DNA of 64,000 nucleotides from Candidatus Latescibacterota bacterium (GCA_022820485.1 JAJEFJ010000031.1:16459-80458), one strand, 5' to 3'. Counted from the first letter of the stretch, positions 16,550-24,870 are shown. Made by a program: numbers and translations. Notes: generated by a model from the letters alone, not told the origin.

Positions 16550-18594
16550 ACCATTTATCAAACGCATTCCTCGTCGCCGCAATAACCCTACTCACCGGTG
16601 CAGTCGCCTCCTTGGCTGAAGAAGGAATGCAGCCGCAAGTCGCGATCATTACTGGCGAATTTCGGGATCCCCGCTCGCGGGAAATCGGGTTTCAATACGA
16701 CTCTGCTCCGGCACGGACCACGTCTCGCGTCATCCTAGACGAGCAGAATCGCTTCTCCCTCTCGGTGCCCACTGCGTGGGGGACCCTCGTCATCGGACGG
16801 TACGAAAGCGGGTTCCCTAACTTGTGGCAGCTACTGAAGTTCATGGTCTTTGACAAGCGCGAGCTGTTCTTCTTCTATGTCGAACCCGGCGATAGTTTGC
16901 ACATCGCCGTGGAGGAGAGCTTTTTCGGACCTTCCTATTCGTTTAGCGGCCCAGGAGCCGACAACAACCGCTTCGTGGTCGAATGGATGTCCGAATTCGG
17001 CCCCTTCAGTCTAGACTACGAGGGGCTGGAAATCGCGGATTTCAAGCACCAAGTAGATCAGCGGCGGCAAGACCAGTTCGAGTTTCTGGCCGAAGGACGC
17101 GAGGAATACGCGCTCACCCCGGGATTTGTCGATTATGCTACGGCATTCATCAAGTACGAATGGGCTCAGCGCATGGTTTCCTACCCGAGGCATTACTATC
17201 GCGCCAACGGACGCGAGAACAAAGCTATTGTGCCGGCCTACTACGACTTCCTGCTAGATATTCCCCTAGCGGACGAAAAGGCCATAGTCACGCCGGATTA
17301 TGACACATTTGTAGATCTTGCGCTCGACTGGTTTGCGAAGATGGAAGCGGAAGATAGAGAGCAACACAAAGCTCCTGCCATGTCTAAGCTCCTGCAACTG
17401 TCGCAGTACGGCCTGTCGGATTCGGCCCAAGCTCGCTTTGATTCAATCTACGAAAAGAACAACGTTCCTATCCTAGGCCTGTCACAGCGAATCGATTTGT
17501 CTCGGTACGGTCTGTCGGACTCGCTCCAAGCTCGGCTCGATTCAAGTTACGAAAAGGCCGAGAAACCAAAACTGTCCGAACAATTCGACTTGTCGCGGCT
17601 GGGCGCGTCGCAAGCAAAGCAAGCCCTCCTCGACTCGCTGTTCGCCCAGACCAGATCCTATAGGAGTACCTATCCAAGTGAAGACGCGCCGAGAGTCGAT
17701 ACTACGGACGGGAAGGTGGTTTTTCACCTAGCCAAAGAAGGACAGTTGGAAGAGTTCGCCAAGACGCGCAAGCTATCCGAGAAAATCGATGTGTCGGGAT
17801 TGGGGCTGTCGCATTCGCTCCAGGCCCAGCTCGATTCAAGTTACGCAAACCACAAACCGCGCAAGCTGTCGGACATCGTCGATCTAGCGCAGTTCGATTT
17901 GTCGGCGGCAGCCCAAGCCCAGCTCGACTCGCTATTCGCCGAACCACTAGGTTGGACGACTTGGAGTTTTGCACAGCGATACGATCAAGCGAAGAAGTCC
18001 ATGGAGGGGCGGGTGCTATACTGGTATCTGGCCGGGCAGGTAATCAAGGGATTTGAAGGCGGTAGCGAGCAATTTGAATTGGCCCGCGAGAAGTGGGAGG
18101 ATTTCGAGAAAATCAACCCGCACCCAGAATACACCGAGGCGGTCGCCGCGGCGTTGCACAAGGCCCTTCGTCTGCGCCCTAAGCAACCTGCCCCCGATTT
18201 CACCCTCTCCGACCTCAACGGCCAGCCAGTATCCCTGAGTCAGTTCAAAGAGAAGGCGGTATTCTTGGATTTCTGGGCAAGTTGGTGCGGGCCGTGTATC
18301 AGCAACTTGGCTTTTCTGCGACAGATCAAAGCGCAAATGGCTGACCAGCAGGTCGTGTTCCTCAATATCTCGTTGGATGAAAGCGATTCCGCCTGGCGCA
18401 AGGCCGTCGCCGAACACGGAATCAAAGGCGTCCACGTGCGGGCTCACGGATGGGGCTCCGAAGTGGCGAAAAGCTATAACGTGACGAGCTTGCCCGAGTA
18501 TTATATAGTGGACGCGCAGGGATTGATTGCGGAGCGTCTATCTACAGTACGCGATACAGACGAGATTATAGCGACGATCGAGAAGAGCTTGTGA
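16546..18594 (+). CDS. TlpA/ResA-like thioredoxin lipid-envelope protein with internal 23-residue repeats
   Basis: This 682-residue exported protein has an N-terminal signal peptide (about residues 1-25), a beta-rich N-domain like the DUF4369 region of Bacteroidetes TlpA proteins, and a C-terminal thioredoxin fold with the active site C581-G-P-C584 (WASWCGPC). Between them are five degenerate repeats, with the conserved Ser or Ala at residues 286, 319, 350, 417 and 448 and a pattern like DLSxxGLSxSxQAxLDSxY. Spacings are about 31-33 residues or a double step. It should reduce or shuffle periplasmic disulfides. It overlaps the ceramidase-like gene by four bases. The repeats have no function known to me. 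Confidence 0.85.
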   Translation: MNHLSNAFLVAAITLLTGAVASLAEEGMQPQVAIITGEFRDPRSREIGFQYDSAPARTTSRVILDEQNRFSLSVPTAWGTLVIGRYESGFPNLWQLLKFMVFDKRELFFFYVEPGDSLHIAVEESFFGPSYSFSGPGADNNRFVVEWMSEFGPFSLDYEGLEIADFKHQVDQRRQDQFEFLAEGREEYALTPGFVDYATAFIKYEWAQRMVSYPRHYYRANGRENKAIVPAYYDFLLDIPLADEKAIVTPDYDTFVDLALDWFAKMEAEDREQHKAPAMSKLLQLSQYGLSDSAQARFDSIYEKNNVPILGLSQRIDLSRYGLSDSLQARLDSSYEKAEKPKLSEQFDLSRLGASQAKQALLDSLFAQTRSYRSTYPSEDAPRVDTTDGKVVFHLAKEGQLEEFAKTRKLSEKIDVSGLGLSHSLQAQLDSSYANHKPRKLSDIVDLAQFDLSAAAQAQLDSLFAEPLGWTTWSFAQRYDQAKKSMEGRVLYWYLAGQVIKGFEGGSEQFELAREKWEDFEKINPHPEYTEAVAAALHKALRLRPKQPAPDFTLSDLNGQPVSLSQFKEKAVFLDFWASWCGPCISNLAFLRQIKAQMADQQVVFLNISLDESDSAWRKAVAEHGIKGVHVRAHGWGSEVAKSYNVTSLPEYYIVDAQGLIAERLSTVRDTDEIIATIEKSL

Positions 18595-18651
18595 AGGAGA
18601 AAGTCAATGCCCGCGTCTTCGCCACGCCGCCTGTCAGAATTGATGCGGTAC

Positions 18652-18683
18652 AGGCATGACAGTAGATTCATGATGTCATGCCT
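18652..18683 (+). promoter_or_regulatory. probable antitoxin operator (10-bp inverted repeat)
   Basis: AGGCATGACA at 18652-18661 and TGTCATGCCT at 18674-18683 are perfect inverted arms separated by 12 bases. The right arm covers the ATG of the ribbon-helix-helix gene at 18678. FitA-type antitoxins bind inverted repeats with a similar spacer and repress their own operon, so autoregulation is likely but not shown. Confidence 0.6.
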
Positions 18684-18947
18684 GCTACTCAGATTATCCT
18701 TCGCAATGTCGATCCCGAACTCTTGCGGCGACTTCGCGCTATCAGCACAGAACGCGGCGAGAGCTTGAACAGCACCGTGCTGCGTCTCCTGAAAGACGCG
18801 GTCGGGCTAGATGCGCGTCGCGACCGCCTGCGCCGGTACGTCACCTGGACGGCCGACGACCTCTCGGAGTTTACCGATGCGCTACGTGCACAGCGAATCG
18901 TCAATGAACGGCAGGCAGTGAACTTCCTACCGGGTATCCACGGGTGA
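18678..18947 (+). CDS. ribbon-helix-helix antitoxin, FitA/VapB type (no toxin adjacent)
   Basis: This 89-residue protein begins with an Arc/MetJ-type ribbon-helix-helix: beta-strand ATQIILRNVDPELLRRLRAIS, then helices with GESLNSTVLRLLKDAVG. The C-terminal third, with WTADDLSEFTDALR, is like the toxin-wrapping tail of FitA-type antitoxins. A PIN-domain toxin would be expected directly downstream, but only 25 bases separate this gene from a convergent oxidoreductase. The start has no clear ribosome-binding site; the putative operator overlaps it. I consider it an orphan antitoxin or a solitary regulator. Confidence 0.72.
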   Translation: MPATQIILRNVDPELLRRLRAISTERGESLNSTVLRLLKDAVGLDARRDRLRRYVTWTADDLSEFTDALRAQRIVNERQAVNFLPGIHG

Positions 18948-18972
18948 TCGACTATGTGGGCACTCCCACCTT

Positions 18973-20004
18973 TCAGCTATTGAACCCAACTTCGCGCTCT
19001 CCCCTGTCGGCCGCCTCCTGAATGCGAACGACGTTGCGCGTCGAGCCTAGTACCGCAGCGGTGTCGAGGCCGTTGGCGGGAACTTCGTCGGCGATGTCGT
19101 CGAGGAAGGAGCGCAGATAGCCGCCCCGTTGGGCCGGGGGTAGCGGCTCGATCTGCACAGTGGCGTCTTCCCTGCCGAGCACTTGAATTTCCTTGGCCGT
19201 AGTCGCAGTCTCGATTACTCCATCCCGCCCCCAAAACGTAGTCCGCCAGTAGTAGGGCATGGTGTAGCCCGCCCTATCGGGAGCGAAGTACGACACGTCG
19301 CCCAACACCCCACAGCCATTGTCCATCTCCAGCATCATCTGCCCGGCGTCCTGCATGTGGAAATCCTCGGGGACAAAGGCCCGCCAGCAGCGCGCGGCGT
19401 TGATTTTCGACCACTGGCGGCCCGTGACCCAAGGCAAGGCGTCGATGGCGTGGATGCCAATATCAGTGATGGTGCCGCCGTGTTTGCCCTGTTCAAAATA
19501 CCAGCCGGGCCGCGAGCCCAAGAGCAGTGGGTGTTGGCCACCAAAGGCGATGGCGTGGACTTCGCCGATGCGGCCAGCTTGGATCAGGTTGCGCGCGCCG
19601 ATAAACGCAGCCGAGTCGCGCATGGTCAACATGCAGCCGACCTTGAGGTTTTTCTCGCCCGCCAATGCCTCAATGCGGTCGAGATCGGCCATTTTGGTGC
19701 ACAGAGGTTTGTCGCCGATGACGTGCTTACCGCGCGTGAGAGCATCGATCAGCACCGGGCCGCGACCGGCGAAATAGGTACCGGTCGCAACGATATCACA
19801 GTCCACCTCGTCGAGCATCTGCTCGATCCGGTCGTGGGTAATTGCGGCAGTGCCCTTTGCGCGGATTTCGGCGCGTGTCTCCGCGTGCTCCTCGCACGCA
19901 GCTACCACTTCGAGCGTGGACGAGTCGCAAGCTAGTGCGTAGAGGTCGAAGATGTGGCCGTGGCGGAAACCGGCGAAGGCGATTTTGTGAGGGGCTTCAC
20001 TCAT
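18973..20004 (-). CDS. Gfo/Idh/MocA-family oxidoreductase
   Basis: This 343-residue protein has an N-terminal NAD(P)-binding Rossmann domain (about 1-120) and a C-terminal alpha/beta domain of the Gfo/Idh/MocA family, which oxidises or reduces sugars and cyclitols. EKxL-type EKPL is replaced here by GDKPLCTK, keeping the catalytic Lys. The usual glycine motif is altered (FAGFRHGH), seen in some family branches. GGTITDIGIHAIDALPW matches the conserved substrate loop. It is the last gene of the creatininase-membrane protein-RraA-oxidoreductase cluster, starting 12 bases after the RraA-like stop. The substrate is unknown. Confidence 0.87.
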   Translation of the reverse strand: MSEAPHKIAFAGFRHGHIFDLYALACDSSTLEVVAACEEHAETRAEIRAKGTAAITHDRIEQMLDEVDCDIVATGTYFAGRGPVLIDALTRGKHVIGDKPLCTKMADLDRIEALAGEKNLKVGCMLTMRDSAAFIGARNLIQAGRIGEVHAIAFGGQHPLLLGSRPGWYFEQGKHGGTITDIGIHAIDALPWVTGRQWSKINAARCWRAFVPEDFHMQDAGQMMLEMDNGCGVLGDVSYFAPDRAGYTMPYYWRTTFWGRDGVIETATTAKEIQVLGREDATVQIEPLPPAQRGGYLRSFLDDIADEVPANGLDTAAVLGSTRNVVRIQEAADRGEREVGFNS

Positions 20005-20016
20005 TCTTACCTCGAC

Positions 20017-20745
20017 TCACGATTCCTCTTCCTCGTCGCCGTACGAGTGCCCGCCGAAAATGGCCCGCAGTTCGGCCGCGGACGTGGCTTGGCGCATCTG
20101 GGCCATGCGCTCGGCCTCGTGTTTTTGCAGAGCGCGGACGTTTTCCAGCACCGCGCTGAGCTTGTCAGCGGGGAATTTCACCGCGCCGTTTTCGTCCATG
20201 TGAATGATCTCGCCCGGGGCCACATCCATGCCGGCGACTGAGACCGGCACATTAACCGCGTGAATGGCTTGGGCACCGTGACCAGCGGTGACGCCGCTGA
20301 GCAAGTACTGGAACTTCATCGGGCGGATCTCGTCAATGTCGCGCGAGGGCCCGTTGGAAATCGCGCCAACGCAGCCAATGGCCTGCATAGCAGTAGTCAT
20401 GTTGCCGCCGGCTAGGCCGACCTTGCCCGCGATTTCGGGCGGAAACTTCTGCTGGAAGACCAAGATCGTCGGCTTGGGCGAGGCGTCGAGGGCATCGAGA
20501 ACGTCCATGAAGCTAACGCCGCTGTAATTGGGATCGGGCAGGCCGTAAGTGCAAGTGACCGCGTAGCCGACCGTAGGGCCAAGCTCGGGATACATGCAGC
20601 GCAGCGACTGATCGGTGTACCAGTTTTCGCTCCAGGGATTGTATAGTCCCAAGCACAAGGGGTCGCCCGGATAGGTGGCGACGACATTGGTAATGGAAGG
20701 CGTGTCGAAGTTTTTCAGTTCTTCAAGCATTTCTTGTTCGGTCAT
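20017..20745 (-). CDS. RraA-like / HMG-aldolase fold protein
   Basis: This 242-residue protein has the RraA fold once labelled as demethylmenaquinone methyltransferase. The signature is AGGNMTTAMQAIGCVGAISNGPSRDIDEI (given here only as position about residues 117-145), which holds the Arg/Asp pair used for metal and pyruvate binding in HMG/CHA aldolases. VAPGEIIHMDENGAVKFP is also typical. In catabolic clusters this family more often acts as an aldolase or oxaloacetate decarboxylase than as an RNase E inhibitor. Its neighbours (creatininase, Gfo/Idh/MocA) support a catabolic role. The start ATG has GGAGCTTCTA-type upstream sequence (AGGAGCTTCT). Confidence 0.85.
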   Translation of the reverse strand: MTEQEMLEELKNFDTPSITNVVATYPGDPLCLGLYNPWSENWYTDQSLRCMYPELGPTVGYAVTCTYGLPDPNYSGVSFMDVLDALDASPKPTILVFQQKFPPEIAGKVGLAGGNMTTAMQAIGCVGAISNGPSRDIDEIRPMKFQYLLSGVTAGHGAQAIHAVNVPVSVAGMDVAPGEIIHMDENGAVKFPADKLSAVLENVRALQKHEAERMAQMRQATSAAELRAIFGGHSYGDEEEES

Positions 20746-20775
20746 TAGAAGCTCCTGATTAGGTAATGGGAAAGG

Positions 20776-21156
20776 TCAACCCGCGTCTGCCGCTTTCTTC
20801 TTTAGCGCATGGTAAAACAGATTCGCTACGAGGCACATAGCGAGGATGACCAAATAGGCACCTATTGTGCCGATCTCTTGCTTAAGAATGTCCATCACAA
20901 CGTTGAGGATGATCAGCGCAGCACCGTACAGTGCGAGGACATGCCACCACTTCACGGCACTTCTTCCTTCCGTCGTCGCTTTCTTCTTTAGCATCTGATA
21001 AAACAGACCAGCAGATACGAAAATCATAGCGAGGAAGGCCAAATAGGCTCCTATCACGCCGATCGCACTCTGGGTAATGACCGTCACAGCATTGATGACG
21101 ATCAGCGCAGCATACAGTGCGAAAAAATGCCGCCACTCAAAGTTCCAACGGTCCAT
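20776..21156 (-). CDS. small membrane protein made of a tandem duplication
   Basis: This 126-residue protein consists of two similar halves. Each has a short amphipathic lead, a span with ALYxAxxIxNxV, a polar turn, a second span with GAYLxxLAM, and ends with LKKKA (first half about residues 9-60, second about 70-121). Four membrane helices are expected in total. I recognise no named family. It lies between the creatininase-like and RraA-like genes, about 30 bases from the latter, so it is probably co-transcribed; whether it transports a substrate of that pathway is open. Confidence 0.6.
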   Translation of the reverse strand: MDRWNFEWRHFFALYAALIVINAVTVITQSAIGVIGAYLAFLAMIFVSAGLFYQMLKKKATTEGRSAVKWWHVLALYGAALIILNVVMDILKQEIGTIGAYLVILAMCLVANLFYHALKKKAADAG

Positions 21157-21200
21157 AACACTCGCTCCTTATCGGTAGTAGTTCCAATGTGCGCGTCGCG

Positions 21201-22013
21201 TCAATGCTGATCGCGCCGCGGCAGAATCGGCTGATTCTTCAACTCGCGGATTAGCTCTACCAGCCCCTCAGTCGCCGCTGCTAAAAATTTTTCGCCCTTT
21301 TCCTTGGTAGCTTTAGTCGCGTCCCCCATAACCCCGCTGCCCGTCTGCTGGCTCCAATAGGGTATCAGCCGCGCACCCGATCCCTCGGGATGCGTGCCGG
21401 CCAACAGGTCGGTGCGGAAACTAGGCGACAGCGGCGAACGCTCGTCAACAGCCTTGTCCATTTCGACGAGTTCCGGCTTGAGCGCCAAGTAAAGCGAAGT
21501 CTCGTATTCGCCGGCGTGCGAAGTGCCGCCGTAGTCCGAGTCGCGCAGTTCGTTGCCCACGGTCTTGGCGCGGCGTATATCCCAGTGATTGACCGAGGCA
21601 CAGAGGATCTGCCCCTCGTATTCGAGGACGGTGAGACGGGCCGCTAGGTCGAGCGGCGAGGTGTTGGAGCCGTGGCCATTGACGATGAGGATGCGCTTAA
21701 AGCCGTGGTGGGCCAAGCTGCAACACACGTCCTTGACGTAGCGGATAAAGGTGTCCCACGTAATGGTCAGGGTGCCGTGGAAATCCATGTGGTGCGGGCT
21801 GTAGCCGTGGGTGACGGGCGGAGCGAGCACGGCTTCCTCTGGGATGCGGGCCACGGCGCGCTCGCAAATGCCGTGACACAGCACCACGTCCGTATCCACC
21901 GGCAGATGCGGACCGTGGTCTTCGTGGGTGGCGACGGGCAGCACGGCCACGCGGCCCGCGGCGGCAGCGTCCCGGGTCTCGTTCCAGATCATTTCAGCGT
22001 AGCGGTATTTCAC
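21201..22013 (-). CDS. creatininase-family amidohydrolase
   Basis: This 270-residue protein matches the creatininase family of metal-dependent amide hydrolases. The metal-binding segment is E31-D-H33-G-P-H36 with D42 (THEDHGPHLPVDTD), followed by VNGHGSNT near 111-118 and SHAGEYETS near 145. I set the start at GTG 22013, which has AAGGAG nine bases upstream; the longer frame from 22235 adds 74 poorly folding, Cys-rich residues and would run into the ddl promoter. It heads a minus-strand cluster with a small membrane protein, RraA-like and Gfo/Idh/MocA genes. Creatinine itself is only one possible substrate. Confidence 0.87.
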   Translation of the reverse strand: MKYRYAEMIWNETRDAAAAGRVAVLPVATHEDHGPHLPVDTDVVLCHGICERAVARIPEEAVLAPPVTHGYSPHHMDFHGTLTITWDTFIRYVKDVCCSLAHHGFKRILIVNGHGSNTSPLDLAARLTVLEYEGQILCASVNHWDIRRAKTVGNELRDSDYGGTSHAGEYETSLYLALKPELVEMDKAVDERSPLSPSFRTDLLAGTHPEGSGARLIPYWSQQTGSGVMGDATKATKEKGEKFLAAATEGLVELIRELKNQPILPRRDQH

Positions 22014-22120
22014 GGCAGTTCGCTCCTTGAGTGTAGTAGAGTCAGCGCACGAGAACGCGGGAAGAAATACGCAATTCGTGCAGCAGGGGCAAGTTGCCGT
22101 TCCTCGACAGTTTTTGGCAT

Positions 22121-22142
22121 CCCTTCTATATTGGTAGAAGGG
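22121..22142. promoter_or_regulatory. 22-bp palindrome in divergent promoter region
   Basis: CCCTTCTA at 22121-22128 and TAGAAGGG at 22135-22142 form a perfect inverted repeat around a six-base AT-rich centre, in the 168-base gap between the divergent creatininase-like gene and ddl. It could be an operator or a transcript hairpin in the ddl leader, 40 bases before its ATG. Confidence 0.4.
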
Positions 22143-22181
22143 GCAACGATACTCGCAACTTAATCGAAGGAACAGCAATAC

Positions 22182-23276
22182 ATGGGTCGCAAGATACGCC
22201 TCGGTGTGCTCTGCGGCGGGCGCTCGGCCGAGCACGAGGTCTCGGTGATTTCAGCGCGCTCGATGTTGGAAGCCATCGACAAGGACAAGTACGAATTGGT
22301 GATGATCGGCATCTCCAAGGAAGGGCGCTGGCTGTCCGCTGCGGACACGCAGCAACTTCTGGCGTCCAGTCAGGTCCACGAGGACGGACTAACACCAGTA
22401 GCACTCGACTATCTGGGGACGCGCTCGCTCGTGGCGCAGCGAGGCGATGTGCAGGACCAAGCCCTCGACGTAATCTTCCCCCTCTTGCACGGCCCCTACG
22501 GCGAGGACGGCACCATACAGGGCCTGATGGAACTGGCCAATGTAGCGTATGTAGGGGCCGGAGTCGTCGGCTCGGCCGTGGGCATGGACAAGGAGCTGAT
22601 GAAGCGGGTCTTCAAGGCCGAGGGATTGCCGCAGGTGGACTACCAAGTAGTGCGGCGCAGCCGGTGGGAAAAGGACCGCGCCGGAGTGCGGGCCGAAGTT
22701 GAAGCCGCGCTGGACTACCCCGTCTTCGTCAAGCCAGTGAACCTCGGTTCGAGCGTCGGGGTGAGCAAAGCCTGCGATGGTGCCGAACTGGAACAGGCCA
22801 TCGACGACGCAGCGCAATACGACTACAAGATCGTGGTCGAAGCCGAAGCTACTGGCTGCCGCGAAGTCGAAGTGGCGATCTTGGGCAACGAGTCGCCGGA
22901 AGCGTCCATTACCGGCGAGATCGTGCCGGGCAACGACTTTTACGACTACAACGCCAAATACATCGACGACAATTCCGATCTAATCATTCCAGCGCGTATC
23001 TCACCCGCCACCCAAGAGGCCGTGCGCGAGCTAGGCATCCGGGCCTTTCAGGCGATAGAAGCCTGGGGGTTAGCTCGGGTGGACTTTTTCGTGCGCGAAA
23101 GCGATGAGACGATTTTCGTCAACGAGATCAACACCATGCCGGGGTTTACGCCCATCAGCATGTATCCCAAGCTGTGGGAGGCGAGCGGCGTGAGTTACGG
23201 TGATTTGATCGACCGGTTGGTCCAGTTGGGAATCGAGCGACACGAGGACAAGCAGAAGACGAAGACAGCGCGGTAA
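22182..23276 (+). CDS. ddl: D-alanine--D-alanine ligase
   Basis: This 364-residue ATP-grasp enzyme joins two D-alanines for the peptidoglycan stem peptide. The N-terminal segment has GGRSAEHEVSV, the ATP-binding part has GSSVGVSKA, and the metal-binding end has VNEINTMPGFT. The length is usual for the VanA/Ddl family. ATG 22182 has GAAGGAACA upstream. No mur genes adjoin it. Divergent orientation from the creatininase cluster suggests its own promoter between 22014 and 22181. Confidence 0.95.
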   Translation: MGRKIRLGVLCGGRSAEHEVSVISARSMLEAIDKDKYELVMIGISKEGRWLSAADTQQLLASSQVHEDGLTPVALDYLGTRSLVAQRGDVQDQALDVIFPLLHGPYGEDGTIQGLMELANVAYVGAGVVGSAVGMDKELMKRVFKAEGLPQVDYQVVRRSRWEKDRAGVRAEVEAALDYPVFVKPVNLGSSVGVSKACDGAELEQAIDDAAQYDYKIVVEAEATGCREVEVAILGNESPEASITGEIVPGNDFYDYNAKYIDDNSDLIIPARISPATQEAVRELGIRAFQAIEAWGLARVDFFVRESDETIFVNEINTMPGFTPISMYPKLWEASGVSYGDLIDRLVQLGIERHEDKQKTKTAR

Positions 23277-23290
23277 GCGGTATGCACATT

Positions 23291-23317
23291 CTGCGTCCTT
23301 CTGCGTCCTTCTGCGGA
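23291..23317. repeat. 10-bp tandem repeat, about 2.6 copies
   Basis: CTGCGTCCTT occurs twice in tandem and is followed by a partial third copy (CTGCGG) in the 67-base gap between ddl and the DUF445 gene. No gene or hairpin explains it. Confidence 0.6.
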
Positions 23318-23343
23318 TAATCGTATTGATTGCGAATTGATCT

Positions 23344-24051
23344 ATGAAAACAGCACGCTGGGAAAAGGGCAACGTCAGCAACCTAATTTCGTTTGCCCTA
23401 TTGGTGGCGGGCCTCTGGGGACGCGTTGAGGATGTAGCTGGCAGCGAATGGGTACTGGCGGTCGGGTTGTTTGGCTTTGCCGGCGGCGCGACCAACTGGT
23501 TAGCAGTAAAAATGCTCTTCGACCGGGTGCCCCTGCTGTACGGGTCAGGAGTGATCCCAGCGCGGTTTCGCGCCATCCGGGAAGCGGTCAAAGACGCCAT
23601 CATGCGCTACTTCTTCGACGAGGAGTATCTAGAGCGATTCTTTGCCGAGCGGATGGCCGGAGACGACGTGGGAGAAAAGGTGCAAAAGGTGCTGGCGTCC
23701 GACGAGGTTGACGCGATCATCGACCGCAAGCTAGACGAGTTGGCGGAATCGCCGCAGGGGATGATGCTCCAGTTGGTCGGGACGCAGACGGTCAAGCCGC
23801 TAGTCAAGCAGTTCGTGATTGGGTTCGGAAGCGAGATCGCGCCGCTTTTGGCCGACGAGGCGGGCATTGACGTCAGCACCATGCGGCAGCAGGTTGACGG
23901 CCTGCTGGAAACCAAGTTGGAGGAGTTGACGCCCGACCGAGTCAAGGAGATGATGGAGGAAGTAATCCGCGAGCACTTGGGCTGGCTAATCATCTGGGGC
24001 AATGTGTTCGGCGGCACTATTGGACTTTTATCTAAAGCACTGGGGTATTAA
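23344..24051 (+). CDS. DUF445-family membrane protein
   Basis: This 235-residue protein shows the DUF445 pattern: an N-terminal pair of hydrophobic stretches with GFAGGATNWLAVKMLF, then PLLYGSGVIPARF and a helical middle rich in acidic and basic residues, ending with a C-terminal membrane span (LGWLIIWGNVFGGTIGLLS). The function of the family is unknown. It sits two bases before the SDR gene, so the pair is probably co-transcribed. The product is short relative to the 350-400 residues of larger DUF445 proteins, similar to the compact variants. Confidence 0.78.
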   Translation: MKTARWEKGNVSNLISFALLVAGLWGRVEDVAGSEWVLAVGLFGFAGGATNWLAVKMLFDRVPLLYGSGVIPARFRAIREAVKDAIMRYFFDEEYLERFFAERMAGDDVGEKVQKVLASDEVDAIIDRKLDELAESPQGMMLQLVGTQTVKPLVKQFVIGFGSEIAPLLADEAGIDVSTMRQQVDGLLETKLEELTPDRVKEMMEEVIREHLGWLIIWGNVFGGTIGLLSKALGY

Positions 24052-24053
24052 AA

Positions 24054-24860
24054 ATGAGCCAATGGAATTTGCAGGGCGAAGTAGCAGTAGTCATCGGTGG
24101 CACCGGCGTATTGGGCGGAGCAATGGCCCAGGGATTGGCCGAGGCCGGAGCCTCCGTAGCGGTGTTGGGGCGGGACCACGACCGGGGAAATAAGCGAGTA
24201 GCGGCGATAGAGGCCGCAGGAGGCACAGGCGTTTTTGCCGCCTGCGACGCCACGGACAAAGCGTCGCTCAAGGACGCCCACGAAGCGGTCGTCGCGGCGT
24301 TGGGCCCTGTCAACGTGCTCCTCAACGCAGCCGGCGGCAATCAGCCGCAGGTGACCCTGAACGACGACTTAGACTTCGCCGCGATAGCAACCGACGATTG
24401 GCAGCGTTGTTTCGACTTGAACTTGGGGGCTGGTGCGCTGTTGCCCTGCCAAGAATTCGGCTCAGCCATGGCCGCACAAGGCCGGGGCAGCATCATCAAC
24501 ATCGCCTCGATCGCCGCCCACCTGCCGGTTTCGCGGGTGGTGGCGTACTCCGCGGCCAAAGCGGCCGTATTGAACCTAACGCAATTCCTCGCGCGGGAGT
24601 GGGCCGACAAAGGCGTGCGGGTCAACTCCATCACCCCGGGCTTCTTCCCCGCCGAGCAAAACCGCCGCTTGCTCTTTGAAGACGACGGCACCCCAACCGA
24701 ACGCGGCCAACAAATCCTCTCCCACACCCCCATGGACCGCTTTGGCCGCCCCGAGGAGTTAGTCGGCGCAGCGGTATTTCTCGCATCGGACGCAGCCAGC
24801 GGCTTCGTCACCGGCACGGACATCCGCGTTGACGGGGGGTTTTTGGCGACGACGATTTAA
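24054..24860 (+). CDS. short-chain dehydrogenase/reductase (D-fructuronate/mannonate oxidoreductase-like)
   Basis: This 268-residue classical SDR has the cofactor motif GGTGVLGGAMA near residue 14, NAAGG near 92, the catalytic Ser in NIASIAA and YSAAK with Tyr and Lys. The N-terminal and C-terminal segments (TPMDRFGRPEELVGAAVFLASD, GTDIRVDGGF) resemble SDRs annotated as fructuronate reductase or gluconate 5-dehydrogenase. Two mannonate dehydratase-type genes elsewhere in the window make a sugar-acid role plausible, but this is inference. It starts two bases after the DUF445 stop. Confidence 0.87.
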   Translation: MSQWNLQGEVAVVIGGTGVLGGAMAQGLAEAGASVAVLGRDHDRGNKRVAAIEAAGGTGVFAACDATDKASLKDAHEAVVAALGPVNVLLNAAGGNQPQVTLNDDLDFAAIATDDWQRCFDLNLGAGALLPCQEFGSAMAAQGRGSIINIASIAAHLPVSRVVAYSAAKAAVLNLTQFLAREWADKGVRVNSITPGFFPAEQNRRLLFEDDGTPTERGQQILSHTPMDRFGRPEELVGAAVFLASDAASGFVTGTDIRVDGGFLATTI

Positions 24861-24870
24861 GATAGCCCGC

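Noticed and set aside
18948..18972. Short PIN toxin after the antitoxin
   Set aside because: A GTG-started frame exists but is only about 25 codons, has no acidic catalytic residues and runs against the convergent gene.
22111..22130. Sigma-54 promoter before ddl (TGGCAT...)
   Set aside because: The TGC half of the -12 element is absent.
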